In this document: piece by piece, positions 1 to 8,933 of the stretch
Layout of the letters: each line of letters opens with the position of its first letter
Position numbering within the stretch: the first letter of the stretch is position 1
Assembly: GCA_041392205.1 (NCBI GenBank)
Contig: JAWKMO010000012.1
Span: 1 to 62,753 of the forward strand
Length of the DNA: 62,753 nt
Direction: 5' to 3'
Origin: Halomarinibacterium sp041392205
GTDB taxonomy: Bacteria > Bacteroidota > Bacteroidia > Flavobacteriales > Flavobacteriaceae
Notes under the pieces: model-generated
What the model was told of the DNA's origin: nothing
Database searches by the model: none
The model's input: only the letters and a program-made list of their open reading frames with translations
Translations under genes and position numbers: made by a program

Positions 1-1789
1 TCTCTTGAATTTTTGCGTGAATTTTATCTTCGTCAATAATAAAGTTTTTAATGACCAACATAATACCAATGGTAATAACATTGGAGGTTAAATAATAAAC
101 CGAAAGACCACTGGCATAATTATTAAAGAACACGAGCATAAATAACGGCGATAAATACATTAAAAACTTCATATTAGGCATCCCTGGCTGTTGCTGTTGT
201 TGCATAGTTGCCCCCATAGTCATCATCATATACGCAAAGATGGCGATAGAAGCTAAAATGGGGAATAAACTTACGTGATCCCCATAAAGTGGAATGTTAA
301 ATGGAAGTTCTGCAACGACATCATAACTGGCCAAATCATCAGCCCAAAGGAAACTTTTTTGACGTAAATCGAAGGCTGTTGGGAAAAACGTAAACAGCGC
401 ATAAAACACGGGTATTTGTAACAATGCTGGCAAACATCCTTTTAGTGGACTTGCTCCAGCTATGTTTTGAAGTTTCAATGTTTCTTGCTGAATCTTCATA
501 TTATTCCCTTCGTATTTCTTTTTTATTTCGTCTAATTCGGGCTTTAAAACCTTTAGTTTGGCTTGTGAAACATACTGCTTGTATTGCACTGGAGAAAGCA
601 ATAATTTGAATAAAATAGTCAATACAATAATAGCTATCCCGGCTGGAAACCAATCGCTTAATAAACTAAATACGGGGATAATTAAGTACTTATTTAAAAA
701 CCCAAACAGTCCCCAACCCAGAGGCATGGCCTCGTCAAGGTTTCTATCGTAAGTTTTGAAAATTTGATAGTCGGTTGGGCCATAATACATATTCATATCG
801 TACGCCAATGCGCCTCCTTTAGGCTCCAATAGCATTTTAGCACCGTATTTTTTGGTAAAAACAGTATCTACTTCTTCATTTTTTACCAAGTCTTCTGACA
901 TAAACTTCACTTCCTTAAAAGCTGTATCTGTAAGTAGCATAGAACTAAAAAAGTGTTGACGGAAGTTTAACCAAGTAACATCGGCTTCTGTTTCTTCATC
1001 TTCACTAGTTGGAGAAAGTTTACTATGGTCACCTCCATTTTCAAATTCATAAGTAAGACGTGTATATCTATTTTCATAAGAGATACTTTTTGCTTGTCTA
1101 TATCCTTTAAAATTCCAATCTAAATAAATAGGTTGCGAAGTATCCATAACGCCATCCAAACCTTGACTTCGAAGGGCAAAATCTAGCATATACTCGCCCG
1201 GTTTTAATTCGTATCGATATTCAATAAAAGCACTTTCTGAAGTTTTAAGTTTCATAGAAAGCACATTATTTTCACCATTTTTTGAAAGGGTAGGTTCAAA
1301 ATACAACTCACGAGTATTAAGTTGTCTATTTTCAGCAGAAAATTGAAGGTTAAAATCGTTGTTCCCGTCTTTAATTAAATACACTGGCTGCCCTTGATAT
1401 TGGGTTTGGTCTTTTAGTTTTGCTTCTACTATATGCCCTCCTTTAGTACTTATAGTAAGTTGCAAGACATCATTTTCTACTACTGTAGTTCCTTCTTTTG
1501 CTGAAGCAAGTGTTCCAGAATAAGCAAAAGAACCCAATCTATTTTGAAGCCCCACAACGGCAAGAGAATCGGAAGTGTTTGCCCTATTTTGAAGGGCGGA
1601 AGTGGACTGAAATACGGGTGTATTTTGTTCTTCTGAAGCAATATTCTCTTCAACTACTTCTTCAGTTTTTGCTTTTTGGGCTTCGATCTCTTCTGGAGTG
1701 GGTTGGTTTTGATAAAGCATCCAAAGAAGGATTCCTCCTATTAATAAAAACCCGATGAGGGTATTAAGGTCAAATTTTTTTTCTTCCAT
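1..1789 (-). CDS. yidC: Membrane protein insertase YidC (3' end cut by window edge)
   Basis: YidC inserts and folds inner-membrane proteins, alone or with SecYEG. The reading frame runs from an ATG at 1789 to the window edge with no stop, giving about 596 residues, so only a short C-terminus is missing. An N-terminal membrane segment (TLIGFLLIGGILLWML) is followed by a long periplasmic domain typical of Gram-negative YidC. The conserved C-terminal core follows, with the segments LLLSPVQYKQYVSQAKLKVL and GCLPALLQIPVFYALF and a glutamine-rich stretch near MTMGATMQQQQQPGMPN. It lies about 110 bp downstream of pyrG on the same strand, an order common in Flavobacteriaceae. Identification is firm. 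Confidence 0.96.
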   Translation of the reverse strand, partial: MEEKKFDLNTLIGFLLIGGILLWMLYQNQPTPEEIEAQKAKTEEVVEENIASEEQNTPVFQSTSALQNRANTSDSLAVVGLQNRLGSFAYSGTLASAKEGTTVVENDVLQLTISTKGGHIVEAKLKDQTQYQGQPVYLIKDGNNDFNLQFSAENRQLNTRELYFEPTLSKNGENNVLSMKLKTSESAFIEYRYELKPGEYMLDFALRSQGLDGVMDTSQPIYLDWNFKGYRQAKSISYENRYTRLTYEFENGGDHSKLSPTSEDEETEADVTWLNFRQHFFSSMLLTDTAFKEVKFMSEDLVKNEEVDTVFTKKYGAKMLLEPKGGALAYDMNMYYGPTDYQIFKTYDRNLDEAMPLGWGLFGFLNKYLIIPVFSLLSDWFPAGIAIIVLTILFKLLLSPVQYKQYVSQAKLKVLKPELDEIKKKYEGNNMKIQQETLKLQNIAGASPLKGCLPALLQIPVFYALFTFFPTAFDLRQKSFLWADDLASYDVVAELPFNIPLYGDHVSLFPILASIAIFAYMMMTMGATMQQQQQPGMPNMKFLMYLSPLFMLVFFNNYASGLSVYYLTSNVITIGIMLVIKNFIIDEDKIHAKIQE

Positions 1790-1814
1790 ATAGTAAATAT
1801 TAGAGGCTGATTTA

Positions 1815-1850
1815 CATCCCCCTCATTCCCCCTTCAAAGGGGGAGGTTCT
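1815..1850. repeat. C/G-run hairpin between pyrG and yidC
   Basis: A run of C (ending 1832) faces a run of G (1839-1843) around TTCAAA, giving a short GC-rich hairpin in otherwise AT-rich DNA; a second C-rich block precedes it. There is no T-run, so it is not a convincing terminator. It looks like a small dispersed intergenic repeat, but only one clear copy is in this window. Confidence 0.35.
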
Positions 1851-1900
1851 ATTAAGTTTTACAACAACCTCGCCTAAAAAAAGATTCAGACAAATTGTCG

Positions 1901-3514
1901 CTATTTTTTTGAATGTTCATACGCCGCTGCAACAAACCCAACAAAAAGTGGGTGTGGATTGGCAACCGTACTTTTATATTCAGGATGGTATTGCACCCCA
2001 ACAAACCAAGAATGTGTTGGAATTTCAACAATTTCTACCAATCCGGTATCTGGATTAATGCCCGTAGCAACCAAACCTGCATTTTCTAAAGCATCGCGAT
2101 ACTTGTTGTTATATTCGTACCGATGGCGGTGACGTTCTGTAATGCGATTGGCATGATAAATTTTGTGCGCCGTGCTATTTTGCTTTACATCACAATTCCA
2201 AGCCCCTAATCTCATCGTTCCTCCCTTATCGGTAATATCCTTTTGTTCTTCCATTAGTGCTATCACTGGATGGGATGTTACAGGATTCATTTCGGTGCTA
2301 TTTGCGTCTTTTAGCCCCAAGATGTTTCGAGCATATTCTATAACTGCCATTTGCATTCCTAAGCAAATTCCTAAAAAGGGTAAATTATTTTCGCGGGCAA
2401 AGCGAACGGCTTCAATTTTACCCTCAATACCCCTTTCACCAAAACCAGGCGCAACTAAAATTCCATCAAGTTCTTTTAATTCATTTTTAATGGTTTGTGC
2501 ATCTATATATTCTGAATGAATCGATACCACCTCTACTTTAACTTCGTTGGCAGCTCCGGCATGAATAAATGCTTCTAAAATAGATTTGTAACTATCCTGA
2601 AGCTCTACATATTTTCCTATTAACCCAACTTTTACAAATCCTTTTGGATTTTTATGTCGCTGTAAAAATTGATTCCATTGAGTTAAATTGGGTTCTTGGG
2701 TATCGTCCAAAGCCAATTTCCGAAGGGCGACTTTATCCAAACCTTCTTCCAGCATCATATTGGGCACATCGTAAATAGTGGAAGCATCAATAGATTCGAT
2801 AACAGCTTCTTTTTCTACATTGCAGAAAAGTGCCAATTTGGAACGCAAATCATCACTTAATTCATGTTCGGTACGGCAAACAAGAATGTCTGCTTGGATT
2901 CCACTTTCCATTAATGTTTTAACCGAATGTTGTGTGGGTTTTGTTTTTAACTCTCCTGCAGCCGATAAATACGGAATAAGTGTTAAATGAATAAAAAGGG
3001 TGTTTGTAGCCCCTAATTCCCATTTTAATTGACGAACCGATTCGATGTAAGGTAAGGATTCAATATCGCCTACGGTTCCGCCAATTTCTGTAATAACTAT
3101 ATCGTATTCGCCATTTTTCCCTAATATTTGAATACGTTCTTTTATTTCATTGGTAATATGTGGAATTACTTGTACTGTTTTTCCTAGAAATTCACCACGA
3201 CGCTCTTTTTCAATGACACTTTGGTAAATACGCCCAGTGGTGACATTATTAGCTTGCGAAGTGGAAACATTTAAAAAACGTTCATAATGTCCTAAATCCA
3301 AATCTGTTTCTGCGCCATCATTGGTAACATAACATTCGCCGTGTTCATAAGGATTTAAAGTTCCTGGATCTACGTTAATATAAGGATCTAACTTTTGAAT
3401 AGTAACTCGATACCCACGAGCTTGCAACAATTTTGCTAGCGATGCAGCGATAATACCTTTACCTAAAGAAGAGGAAACCCCGCCCGTAACGAAGATGTAC
3501 TTTGTAGTGCTCAT
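1901..3514 (-). CDS. pyrG: CTP synthase
   Basis: This enzyme makes CTP from UTP using ATP and glutamine, the last step of pyrimidine nucleotide synthesis. The 537-residue length is normal. The N-terminal synthase domain opens with TKYIFVTGGVSSSLGKG, carrying the P-loop-like nucleotide site. The C-terminal class I glutamine amidotransferase domain has its nucleophile in GICLGMQ (Cys384) and the His/Glu pair in QYHPEYK (about His510 and Glu512), so all catalytic residues are present. The start is an ATG preceded by an exact -7 promoter box. yidC follows downstream. Identification is certain. Confidence 0.98.
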   Translation of the reverse strand: MSTTKYIFVTGGVSSSLGKGIIAASLAKLLQARGYRVTIQKLDPYINVDPGTLNPYEHGECYVTNDGAETDLDLGHYERFLNVSTSQANNVTTGRIYQSVIEKERRGEFLGKTVQVIPHITNEIKERIQILGKNGEYDIVITEIGGTVGDIESLPYIESVRQLKWELGATNTLFIHLTLIPYLSAAGELKTKPTQHSVKTLMESGIQADILVCRTEHELSDDLRSKLALFCNVEKEAVIESIDASTIYDVPNMMLEEGLDKVALRKLALDDTQEPNLTQWNQFLQRHKNPKGFVKVGLIGKYVELQDSYKSILEAFIHAGAANEVKVEVVSIHSEYIDAQTIKNELKELDGILVAPGFGERGIEGKIEAVRFARENNLPFLGICLGMQMAVIEYARNILGLKDANSTEMNPVTSHPVIALMEEQKDITDKGGTMRLGAWNCDVKQNSTAHKIYHANRITERHRHRYEYNNKYRDALENAGLVATGINPDTGLVEIVEIPTHSWFVGVQYHPEYKSTVANPHPLFVGFVAAAYEHSKK

Positions 3515-3547
3515 AAAAGTGTAGCTTGTTGTTACCTATACGGGATG

Positions 3548-3555
3548 CAAAGATA
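3548..3555 (-). promoter_or_regulatory. Candidate pyrG promoter -7 box
   Basis: On the minus strand this reads TATCTTTG, an exact match to the Bacteroidota -7 consensus TAnnTTTG, 33 bp upstream of the pyrG ATG. The -33 element about 20 bp further upstream is poor (TTTAG), so the promoter call rests mainly on the -7 box. Confidence 0.5.
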
Positions 3556-3695
3556 CAGTTTTATTGTAGAGAGGACTAAAGAATTTTAAAATAAAGGTGG
3601 GTAAATTATACTTTCATTAATCTTTTTAAATTTTCATTGTATTTATCATATCCTTTAGAAATATAATTTGGTCTCTAAATTAACTTCTTATTTTA

Positions 3696-4154
3696 ATGAA
3701 ACTACTTATACAAACCCAGAAAAAGAACTTATTTAATTGTTTCACACTATTGTCAATAACTATTGGTATTGTGTATCTATGGTTTGGAATTTTAAAGTTT
3801 TTTCCACATTTAAGTCCTGCAGAAGATTTAGCCATTAATACCATTAACCTTATCACTTTTGGTCTTATTTCTTCTCAGGCTTCCATTATTTTATTAGCAA
3901 TTTGGGAAACGACTTTAGGGGTTTTATTTATCCTAAACTGTTTTAGGAAAGTTGCTGTTTGGGGAGCTTTACTGCATTTGGTAGGGACATTTACTCCTAT
4001 GTTTTTCTTTCCAGAGAGCTCATTTACAATAAATATTTTTAGTTTTACCTTATTGGGGCAATACATTGTTAAAAATGTTATTATTGTAGGTGCGTTATGG
4101 GTACTTTATCAATATGATAATTCAAGAAACTTCGATAAATTGCCAGCTTTATAA
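3696..4154 (+). CDS. DoxX-like small membrane protein
   Basis: A 152-residue protein with four predicted membrane segments (about residues 17-35, 50-80, 85-105 and 112-136) and short loops. The pattern and the motif LYLWFG-like opening (IGIVYLWFGILKFF) resemble the DoxX/DoxX-like family of small integral membrane proteins, whose biochemical role is mostly undefined. It starts at ATG 3696 after an AT-rich leader shared with the divergent pyrG promoter. Its stop codon abuts the stop of the convergent DUF3820 gene with no spacer. Family assignment is moderately sure and the function is unknown. Confidence 0.6.
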   Translation: MKLLIQTQKKNLFNCFTLLSITIGIVYLWFGILKFFPHLSPAEDLAINTINLITFGLISSQASIILLAIWETTLGVLFILNCFRKVAVWGALLHLVGTFTPMFFFPESSFTINIFSFTLLGQYIVKNVIIVGALWVLYQYDNSRNFDKLPAL

Positions 4155-4370
4155 TTATTTTATAAAAGGGTGCAACAATTTTTCTAACCCGTTAATTTTT
4201 ATTTCGTGCATTTCCTTCATCATCTTTCCTAATTTCCCTTCGGGGAATCCTTTTTGGGCAAACCAAGCGTAGTAATATTCTGGGATTTTTAAAAGGTATT
4301 GGCCTTCATATTTTCCAAAGGGCATTTTGTAATTAGCCAATTCAATAAGGTGGGTTTTATCTATTTCCAC
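4155..4370 (-). CDS. DUF3820 family protein
   Basis: A 71-residue protein with the DUF3820 signature MPFGKYEGQYLLKIPEYYYA followed by AWFAQKGFP. The same signature (FGKHKG, then GYFGWLL) forms the C-terminal tail of the exonuclease at 47136-47906, so this protein may be a free-standing version of that accessory domain. The start is GTG at 4370, because the only later ATG would remove the domain start. The GTG lies inside the end of the upstream DUF922 gene (10-base overlap), suggesting translational coupling. No catalytic function is established for the family. Confidence 0.75.
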   Translation of the reverse strand: MEIDKTHLIELANYKMPFGKYEGQYLLKIPEYYYAWFAQKGFPEGKLGKMMKEMHEIKINGLEKLLHPFIK

Positions 4371-4900
4371 GCCTCAAAAGCCTTTAATTGTTCTGCAACA
4401 TAATCTCTCCAACGGTATTCATATTCTTTTATATTTGAGTGGTCGCTTTCTTTGTCGTATTGGGTTTGCATTTCGCGACGTTCCATTTCCAAAGCATTGT
4501 AAATCTGTTCTGCCTTTTCTTTAAAATCCTTATTGTGAGGCACACTTGAAAGGGCTTTTCGTAGCTTCCGTGCATGCAATTCGCTAATATCAAAATGCGT
4601 TTGTTCGTGTTCTAATATATAAGTTGTTACTCGGTCTTTACGATACCAAGAAAGGTTCGGATAAAAATTACTAAGCACAGTATAGGTAACAGAAGCTTCT
4701 CCATTACGTTCACTAAACGAAAAAGAAAAAGAAACTCCAGAGTTGGTGCTTGCTACAAAGTCATCTGCTCGGTTTGGAATCCCTTTAAAATCTTCCCAGG
4801 TAAGTGGGCGATTTTTATCCCAAGCAATTTTCTCTTCTTCAAAAGTATTTGAAAAAATTACGAAGAAAGGAAGGAGAAATAACATAAAAACTTTCATCAT
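4361..4900 (-). CDS. DUF922 family putative secreted zinc protease
   Basis: A 179-residue protein with an N-terminal signal peptide (MMKVFMLFLLPFFVIFSNTF). The motif ILEHEQTHFDISELHARKLR contains HExxH, the zinc-binding and catalytic signature that defines the DUF922 family of predicted secreted metalloproteases. Upstream, the block WDKNRPLTWEDFKGIPNRAD is also typical of these proteins. The C-terminal part is charged and probably helical. It is translated just before, and overlapping with, the DUF3820 gene. The protease role is inferred from the motif and the substrate is unknown. Confidence 0.72.
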   Translation of the reverse strand: MMKVFMLFLLPFFVIFSNTFEEEKIAWDKNRPLTWEDFKGIPNRADDFVASTNSGVSFSFSFSERNGEASVTYTVLSNFYPNLSWYRKDRVTTYILEHEQTHFDISELHARKLRKALSSVPHNKDFKEKAEQIYNALEMERREMQTQYDKESDHSNIKEYEYRWRDYVAEQLKAFEAWK

Positions 4901-4958
4901 CTCAATAACGAGTGTTTTTAAAAAAAATTGAATATTACCATATTAAAGCCCTTTTTAT

Positions 4959-4976
4959 TCCCTTTTTGAAAAGGGA
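4959..4976 (-). terminator. Weak hairpin after the OsmC gene
   Basis: TCCCTTT and AAAGGGA pair around a four-base loop two bases past the OsmC stop (minus-strand direction). The following bases on minus are A-rich rather than T-rich, so it is at best a weak terminator or an RNA-stabilising hairpin. Confidence 0.3.
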
Positions 4977-4978
4977 GT

Positions 4979-5383
4979 TTAGCTCCAATGAAATGTCACT
5001 ACCTTTTCTATATCGGGATGCAAACTATACTCCACGGGACAGGTTTTTGCGGTACGCTCTAAAATTTTTTGATTCTTTTCTGAAACCCCTTTTGGCAAGT
5101 ACATTTCGATTTCAATTTTAGAGATTCTACGTGGATTTGAAGCCATGGTTTTGGTAACCTCTGCGGTAGCTCCTGTTAAATCTACATCCAAGTCTTGCGC
5201 CTTAATTCCCATGGTAGTAAGCATACAATTTGCCAATCCTGTGGCTACGGTATCTGTTGGTGAAAAAGCATCTCCTTTACCTTGATTATCTGTAGGAGCG
5301 TCTGTAATATAGGTATTTCCAGATTTAAGGTGTTCGTTTTGGGTACGAAGATTTCCTAGGTAAGTAACTTTTGAAGTACCCAT
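4979..5383 (-). CDS. OsmC family protein
   Basis: A 134-residue OsmC-type protein. Members of the OsmC/Ohr superfamily reduce organic hydroperoxides with a pair of cysteines. Both are visible here, in ATGLANCMLTTMG and in AKTCPVEYSLHPDIEK, and the domain covers the whole protein. It probably belongs to the YhfA-like OsmC subgroup rather than true Ohr. The ATG overlaps the stop of the upstream LysM gene by one base (TAATG on minus), so the two are almost certainly one transcript. No operon-specific substrate can be inferred. Confidence 0.88.
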   Translation of the reverse strand: MGTSKVTYLGNLRTQNEHLKSGNTYITDAPTDNQGKGDAFSPTDTVATGLANCMLTTMGIKAQDLDVDLTGATAEVTKTMASNPRRISKIEIEMYLPKGVSEKNQKILERTAKTCPVEYSLHPDIEKVVTFHWS

Positions 5384-7290
5384 TATTTTACAACTTCAAT
5401 GGTAAGACCTTCTCCATATTTTAAAATATAGCAAGCCTGATTGGTATATCCTGAAAACAGTTTTTTATCGTAACGGAATTTGTTTTCAATATATTCTGTT
5501 TCCGTCTCGCTATCTATCGAATCATAAATTGTATTGGAGGTCCCTAAACGTAATAATACATCGTAGGTTAGGTCAAATCCACGCACCGCATATCGGTTAG
5601 GCAATACTCCATACTTGTTTTTATAACTTACTAAAAAAGCGTCCTTTTCGTCATAATCGTAACTTCTACCTACCGAAGGATACGTAAAGTTCAAATTAGA
5701 CAAATGCATATTGGATATATCATCATACTCAAAATTTTCATTTTTATTGGTGGTAAAAAGACGAACTTTTCCATTATGTTTTAATCCATTTAACAAACCC
5801 ACTACATTGCTAATTAATACTGGGTTAGTAGATTCTAAGACAAACCAATTTTCCAAACTACTATCCATTTTCGATTGTAGATCACCTACATATAAAAAAC
5901 CTTTCCCACGAGCGTCTAAAAGCGTTGTAGTGGGAATTGCCTCCATAATTGCTTGTTTTGATTGACTGTCTTTATCCGCAATAAGAATAAGTTTTTTTCC
6001 TTCTTGATGCTCCTTTAGGTATTGAATCATTTGTTTTGCTAATAAATCATCATCTGGAAGGGTTTGAAATAAATTGGAAGTAAGTTTAATATTTCGATTA
6101 CTTAAAGGTGAAAAAACGGGTACATTATCGCTTTTAAGTTCTTGCGCCACAAATTCAACACTCTTACTTAATAATGGGCCTATTACAGCATCTATGTTGG
6201 AAAAATCGTTTTGAGAAAGAATGTTGGAAAGCGTTTGATTATTTCCTTCGCTATCAAATACGAGTAAATCGGTAGAAAGCCCTTTATCCTTGGCAAACTC
6301 TGTTGCCATAAGTACGCCACTGTAAAAATCCAGCGCTATACGCAGGGTTCGGTTTTTCTTTAAAATATCCTTTTGCGAACCTATCGAATCATTTTCAACT
6401 TCTTTTAACTGAAAAGGAAGCAATACCGCAAGGCGTTTTGTTCCATTAGGAACAAGCCTATTTTCTAGGTCAATTTTATTCGCATTATTTGAAATTGTTT
6501 CAGAAACTTCTTTAGGAATTTTCAAAATCATTCCTTCTTTTAAACCCTCTTTTGCATAGGGATTTAGCGCTATAATTTCTTCTTCGGAGAGGCCTAATTT
6601 TACTTTTAATCGATAAAATCCCTCTTTGGGTTGTACTTCATAAAAATCGAATCGATTATCGATAATAGCTTCTTCAGTAACCGATGTATTGGGTACATTT
6701 AGTTTAGTGCCTTCGGGCAATCCCTCTTTTAACTCGGGATTTAGCGCTTTTAACTCGGCAATTGAAATCCCATACATACGTGCAATGCCAAAAAAGGTTT
6801 CTTTGGCTTTTACTTCGTGAATTTTTGTCGTGATGTTGGTTACGTTTGAGGTATTGGTTTCAGAAATTATTTCGGTTACATTGTTTTTTTCAAACTGGGG
6901 AATCATTAATTGATCCCCTTTTTTTAACCCTCTGGAATAGAGAAATTTATTATATTTTTTTAGGTCATCAACCGTAATCCCATATTGCTGGGCAATACCA
7001 AAAATGGTTTCTTTGCGCTTTGTTTTGTGAGTTTTATATTCTTTTATAACTAATTCGGAAGCGATTGGCGAAGGAATAATAAGCACACTGTTGGTAGACA
7101 AACTATGCTTTGCATCGGGATTTAAACGGTAAATGGCTTCTTCACTTACACCGTATTTTTTTGCAATGCTATAAACGGTTTCTCCCTTTTCAACTTTGTG
7201 GGTTTTATAGGTTTCTTGAGATGGAATTTCAGCATAACCAATACAAGAATTGAGGAGAAAAAAAGAAAAAATGAGTATTAAATATTTCAC
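5383..7290 (-). CDS. LysM-repeat / periplasmic-binding-like lipoprotein
   Basis: A 635-residue exported protein. The N-terminus MKYLILIFSFFLLNSCIGYA is a lipoprotein signal peptide with the lipobox cysteine in LNSC. Four LysM modules follow: THKVEKGETVYSIAKKYGVS, THKTKRKETIFGIAQQYGIT, HEVKAKETFFGIARMYGIS and YEVQPKEGFYRLKVKLGLS. They should bind peptidoglycan. From about residue 285 the protein becomes a type I periplasmic-binding fold (LAVLLPFQL, then DFYSGVLMATEFAKD). This architecture is widespread in Bacteroidota and is usually annotated as a LysM peptidoglycan-binding or amino-acid-binding protein. The start is GTG at 7290, as no in-frame ATG precedes the signal peptide. Confidence 0.85.
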   Translation of the reverse strand: MKYLILIFSFFLLNSCIGYAEIPSQETYKTHKVEKGETVYSIAKKYGVSEEAIYRLNPDAKHSLSTNSVLIIPSPIASELVIKEYKTHKTKRKETIFGIAQQYGITVDDLKKYNKFLYSRGLKKGDQLMIPQFEKNNVTEIISETNTSNVTNITTKIHEVKAKETFFGIARMYGISIAELKALNPELKEGLPEGTKLNVPNTSVTEEAIIDNRFDFYEVQPKEGFYRLKVKLGLSEEEIIALNPYAKEGLKEGMILKIPKEVSETISNNANKIDLENRLVPNGTKRLAVLLPFQLKEVENDSIGSQKDILKKNRTLRIALDFYSGVLMATEFAKDKGLSTDLLVFDSEGNNQTLSNILSQNDFSNIDAVIGPLLSKSVEFVAQELKSDNVPVFSPLSNRNIKLTSNLFQTLPDDDLLAKQMIQYLKEHQEGKKLILIADKDSQSKQAIMEAIPTTTLLDARGKGFLYVGDLQSKMDSSLENWFVLESTNPVLISNVVGLLNGLKHNGKVRLFTTNKNENFEYDDISNMHLSNLNFTYPSVGRSYDYDEKDAFLVSYKNKYGVLPNRYAVRGFDLTYDVLLRLGTSNTIYDSIDSETETEYIENKFRYDKKLFSGYTNQACYILKYGEGLTIEVVK

Positions 7291-7350
7291 TTGATGGTAA
7301 TTGGTTAATACGATGATTTGTTGATGTTTTTCCTGTTACTTGTTACATTT

Positions 7351-8880
7351 TTACTCCCACTCGATAGTGGCTGGTGGTTTGGAGCTAATATCGTATACTA
7401 CTCTATTAACGCCTTTTACACGGTTTATTATATAATTAGACGTTTCCTGAAGAAATTCGTAGGGTAAATTTACCCAGTCGGCGGTCATTCCATCGGTACT
7501 TTCCACTGCCCGTAAAGCCACTACTTTTTCGTAGGTACGCTCATCCCCCATAACTCCTACACTTTGAACAGGTAGTAAGATAGCTCCTGCTTGCCACACC
7601 TTATCATATAAATTCCATTTTTTAAGTCCGTCAATAAAAATGGCGTCTACCTCTTGTAAGATACGCACTTTTTCTTCGGTAATATCTCCTAAAATACGAA
7701 TGGCCAAGCCGGGTCCTGGAAAGGGATGTCTTCCTAATAATTCTGGGTCGATTCCCATTTCTGCACCTACGCGGCGTACTTCGTCTTTAAATAGCATTCG
7801 CAGGGGTTCAACCACTTTTAACTTCATAAAATCGGGCAACCCTCCCACATTATGGTGTGATTTAATTGTTACGGAAGGCCCGTTTACCGATACACTTTCT
7901 ATGACATCTGGGTAAATAGTTCCTTGCGCTAACCAATCGACATCTTCTACCAAATGTGCTTCGTCATCAAACACTTCAATAAACACACGACCGATAGCTT
8001 TTCGTTTCTTTTCGGGGTCGCTTTCCCCTTCCAAGGCTTTCAAGAAACGTGCCGAAGCATCTACGCCCTTTACATTTAATCCCATGTGTTTGTATTGATC
8101 TAACACATTTTGAAATTCATTTTTGCGCAACAAACCGTTATTCACAAAAATGCAATACAGATTTTTGCCAATAGCTTTATGCAACAAAACCGCTGCCACG
8201 GTAGAATCGACACCTCCGCTTAATCCTAATACTACTTTATCATTGCTAAGTTTATCTTTCAGTTCTTGCACAGTGGTATCTACAAAAGCTGCAGGGGTCC
8301 AATTGGGTTGTACGCCAGCTATTTCAATTAAAAAATTTTCTAGCAATTGTTTTCCATGTGTCGTATGATAGACCTCTGGATGAAACTGAATAGCATAGGT
8401 TTCCTCACCTTCTATTTGATAGGCAGCATTGGCTACATCTTCGGTACTGGCTAATCGAACACCCATCTTGGGGAGTTCTTTAATACTATCGCTATGACTC
8501 ATCCATACCTGAGCACCTTCTGGAATTCCCATAAATAAATTGGAATGGTCTAAAATGGTATTCAATTTGGCCCGCCCATACTCTCTGGTATTGGAAGGAG
8601 CTACTTCACCCCCGTAAAAGTGGGCTAAATATTGTGCCCCATAGCAAACTCCTAGCAAGGGTAATTTCCCTTTAATTTTAGAAAGGTCTGGATGTGGAGC
8701 ATCTTCAGCTCTTACCGAAAAAGGACTTCCAGAAAGGATGACGGCTTTAAAAGTAGTTACATCTTCTGGAATATGATGGTATGGGTGAATTTCGCAGTAA
8801 ATATTAAGTTCTCTTACTCTTCTTGCAATAAGTTGGGTAAATTGCGAACCAAAATCTAAAATGAGGACGTTATTTTGCAT
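7351..8880 (-). CDS. guaA: GMP synthase (glutamine-hydrolysing)
   Basis: This enzyme converts XMP to GMP with ATP and glutamine. The glutaminase domain carries the nucleophile in LLGVCYGAQYL (Cys79) and the His/Glu pair in QFHPEVYHT. The ATP-pyrophosphatase domain has the PP-loop VLGLSGGVDSTVAAVLL, and the protein ends with the conserved PPATIEWE. The length is 509 residues from the ATG at 8880; a TTG two codons upstream is an unlikely start. The gene stands between the LysM gene and the broken LytTR regulator, all on minus. Identification is certain. Confidence 0.98.
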   Translation of the reverse strand: MQNNVLILDFGSQFTQLIARRVRELNIYCEIHPYHHIPEDVTTFKAVILSGSPFSVRAEDAPHPDLSKIKGKLPLLGVCYGAQYLAHFYGGEVAPSNTREYGRAKLNTILDHSNLFMGIPEGAQVWMSHSDSIKELPKMGVRLASTEDVANAAYQIEGEETYAIQFHPEVYHTTHGKQLLENFLIEIAGVQPNWTPAAFVDTTVQELKDKLSNDKVVLGLSGGVDSTVAAVLLHKAIGKNLYCIFVNNGLLRKNEFQNVLDQYKHMGLNVKGVDASARFLKALEGESDPEKKRKAIGRVFIEVFDDEAHLVEDVDWLAQGTIYPDVIESVSVNGPSVTIKSHHNVGGLPDFMKLKVVEPLRMLFKDEVRRVGAEMGIDPELLGRHPFPGPGLAIRILGDITEEKVRILQEVDAIFIDGLKKWNLYDKVWQAGAILLPVQSVGVMGDERTYEKVVALRAVESTDGMTADWVNLPYEFLQETSNYIINRVKGVNRVVYDISSKPPATIEWE

Positions 8881-8933
8881 AGGCAAAAATAGGGCGTTTT
8901 TTGGTTTTGAAAAATTGACTTGTGCAGTTTTTT

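Noticed and set aside
1815..1850. Terminator for pyrG
   Set aside because: The hairpin is short and lacks a T-run.
8884..8891. TATTTTTG on minus as guaA promoter
   Set aside because: It would leave almost no leader before the ATG at 8880 and lacks a -33 element; probably chance.
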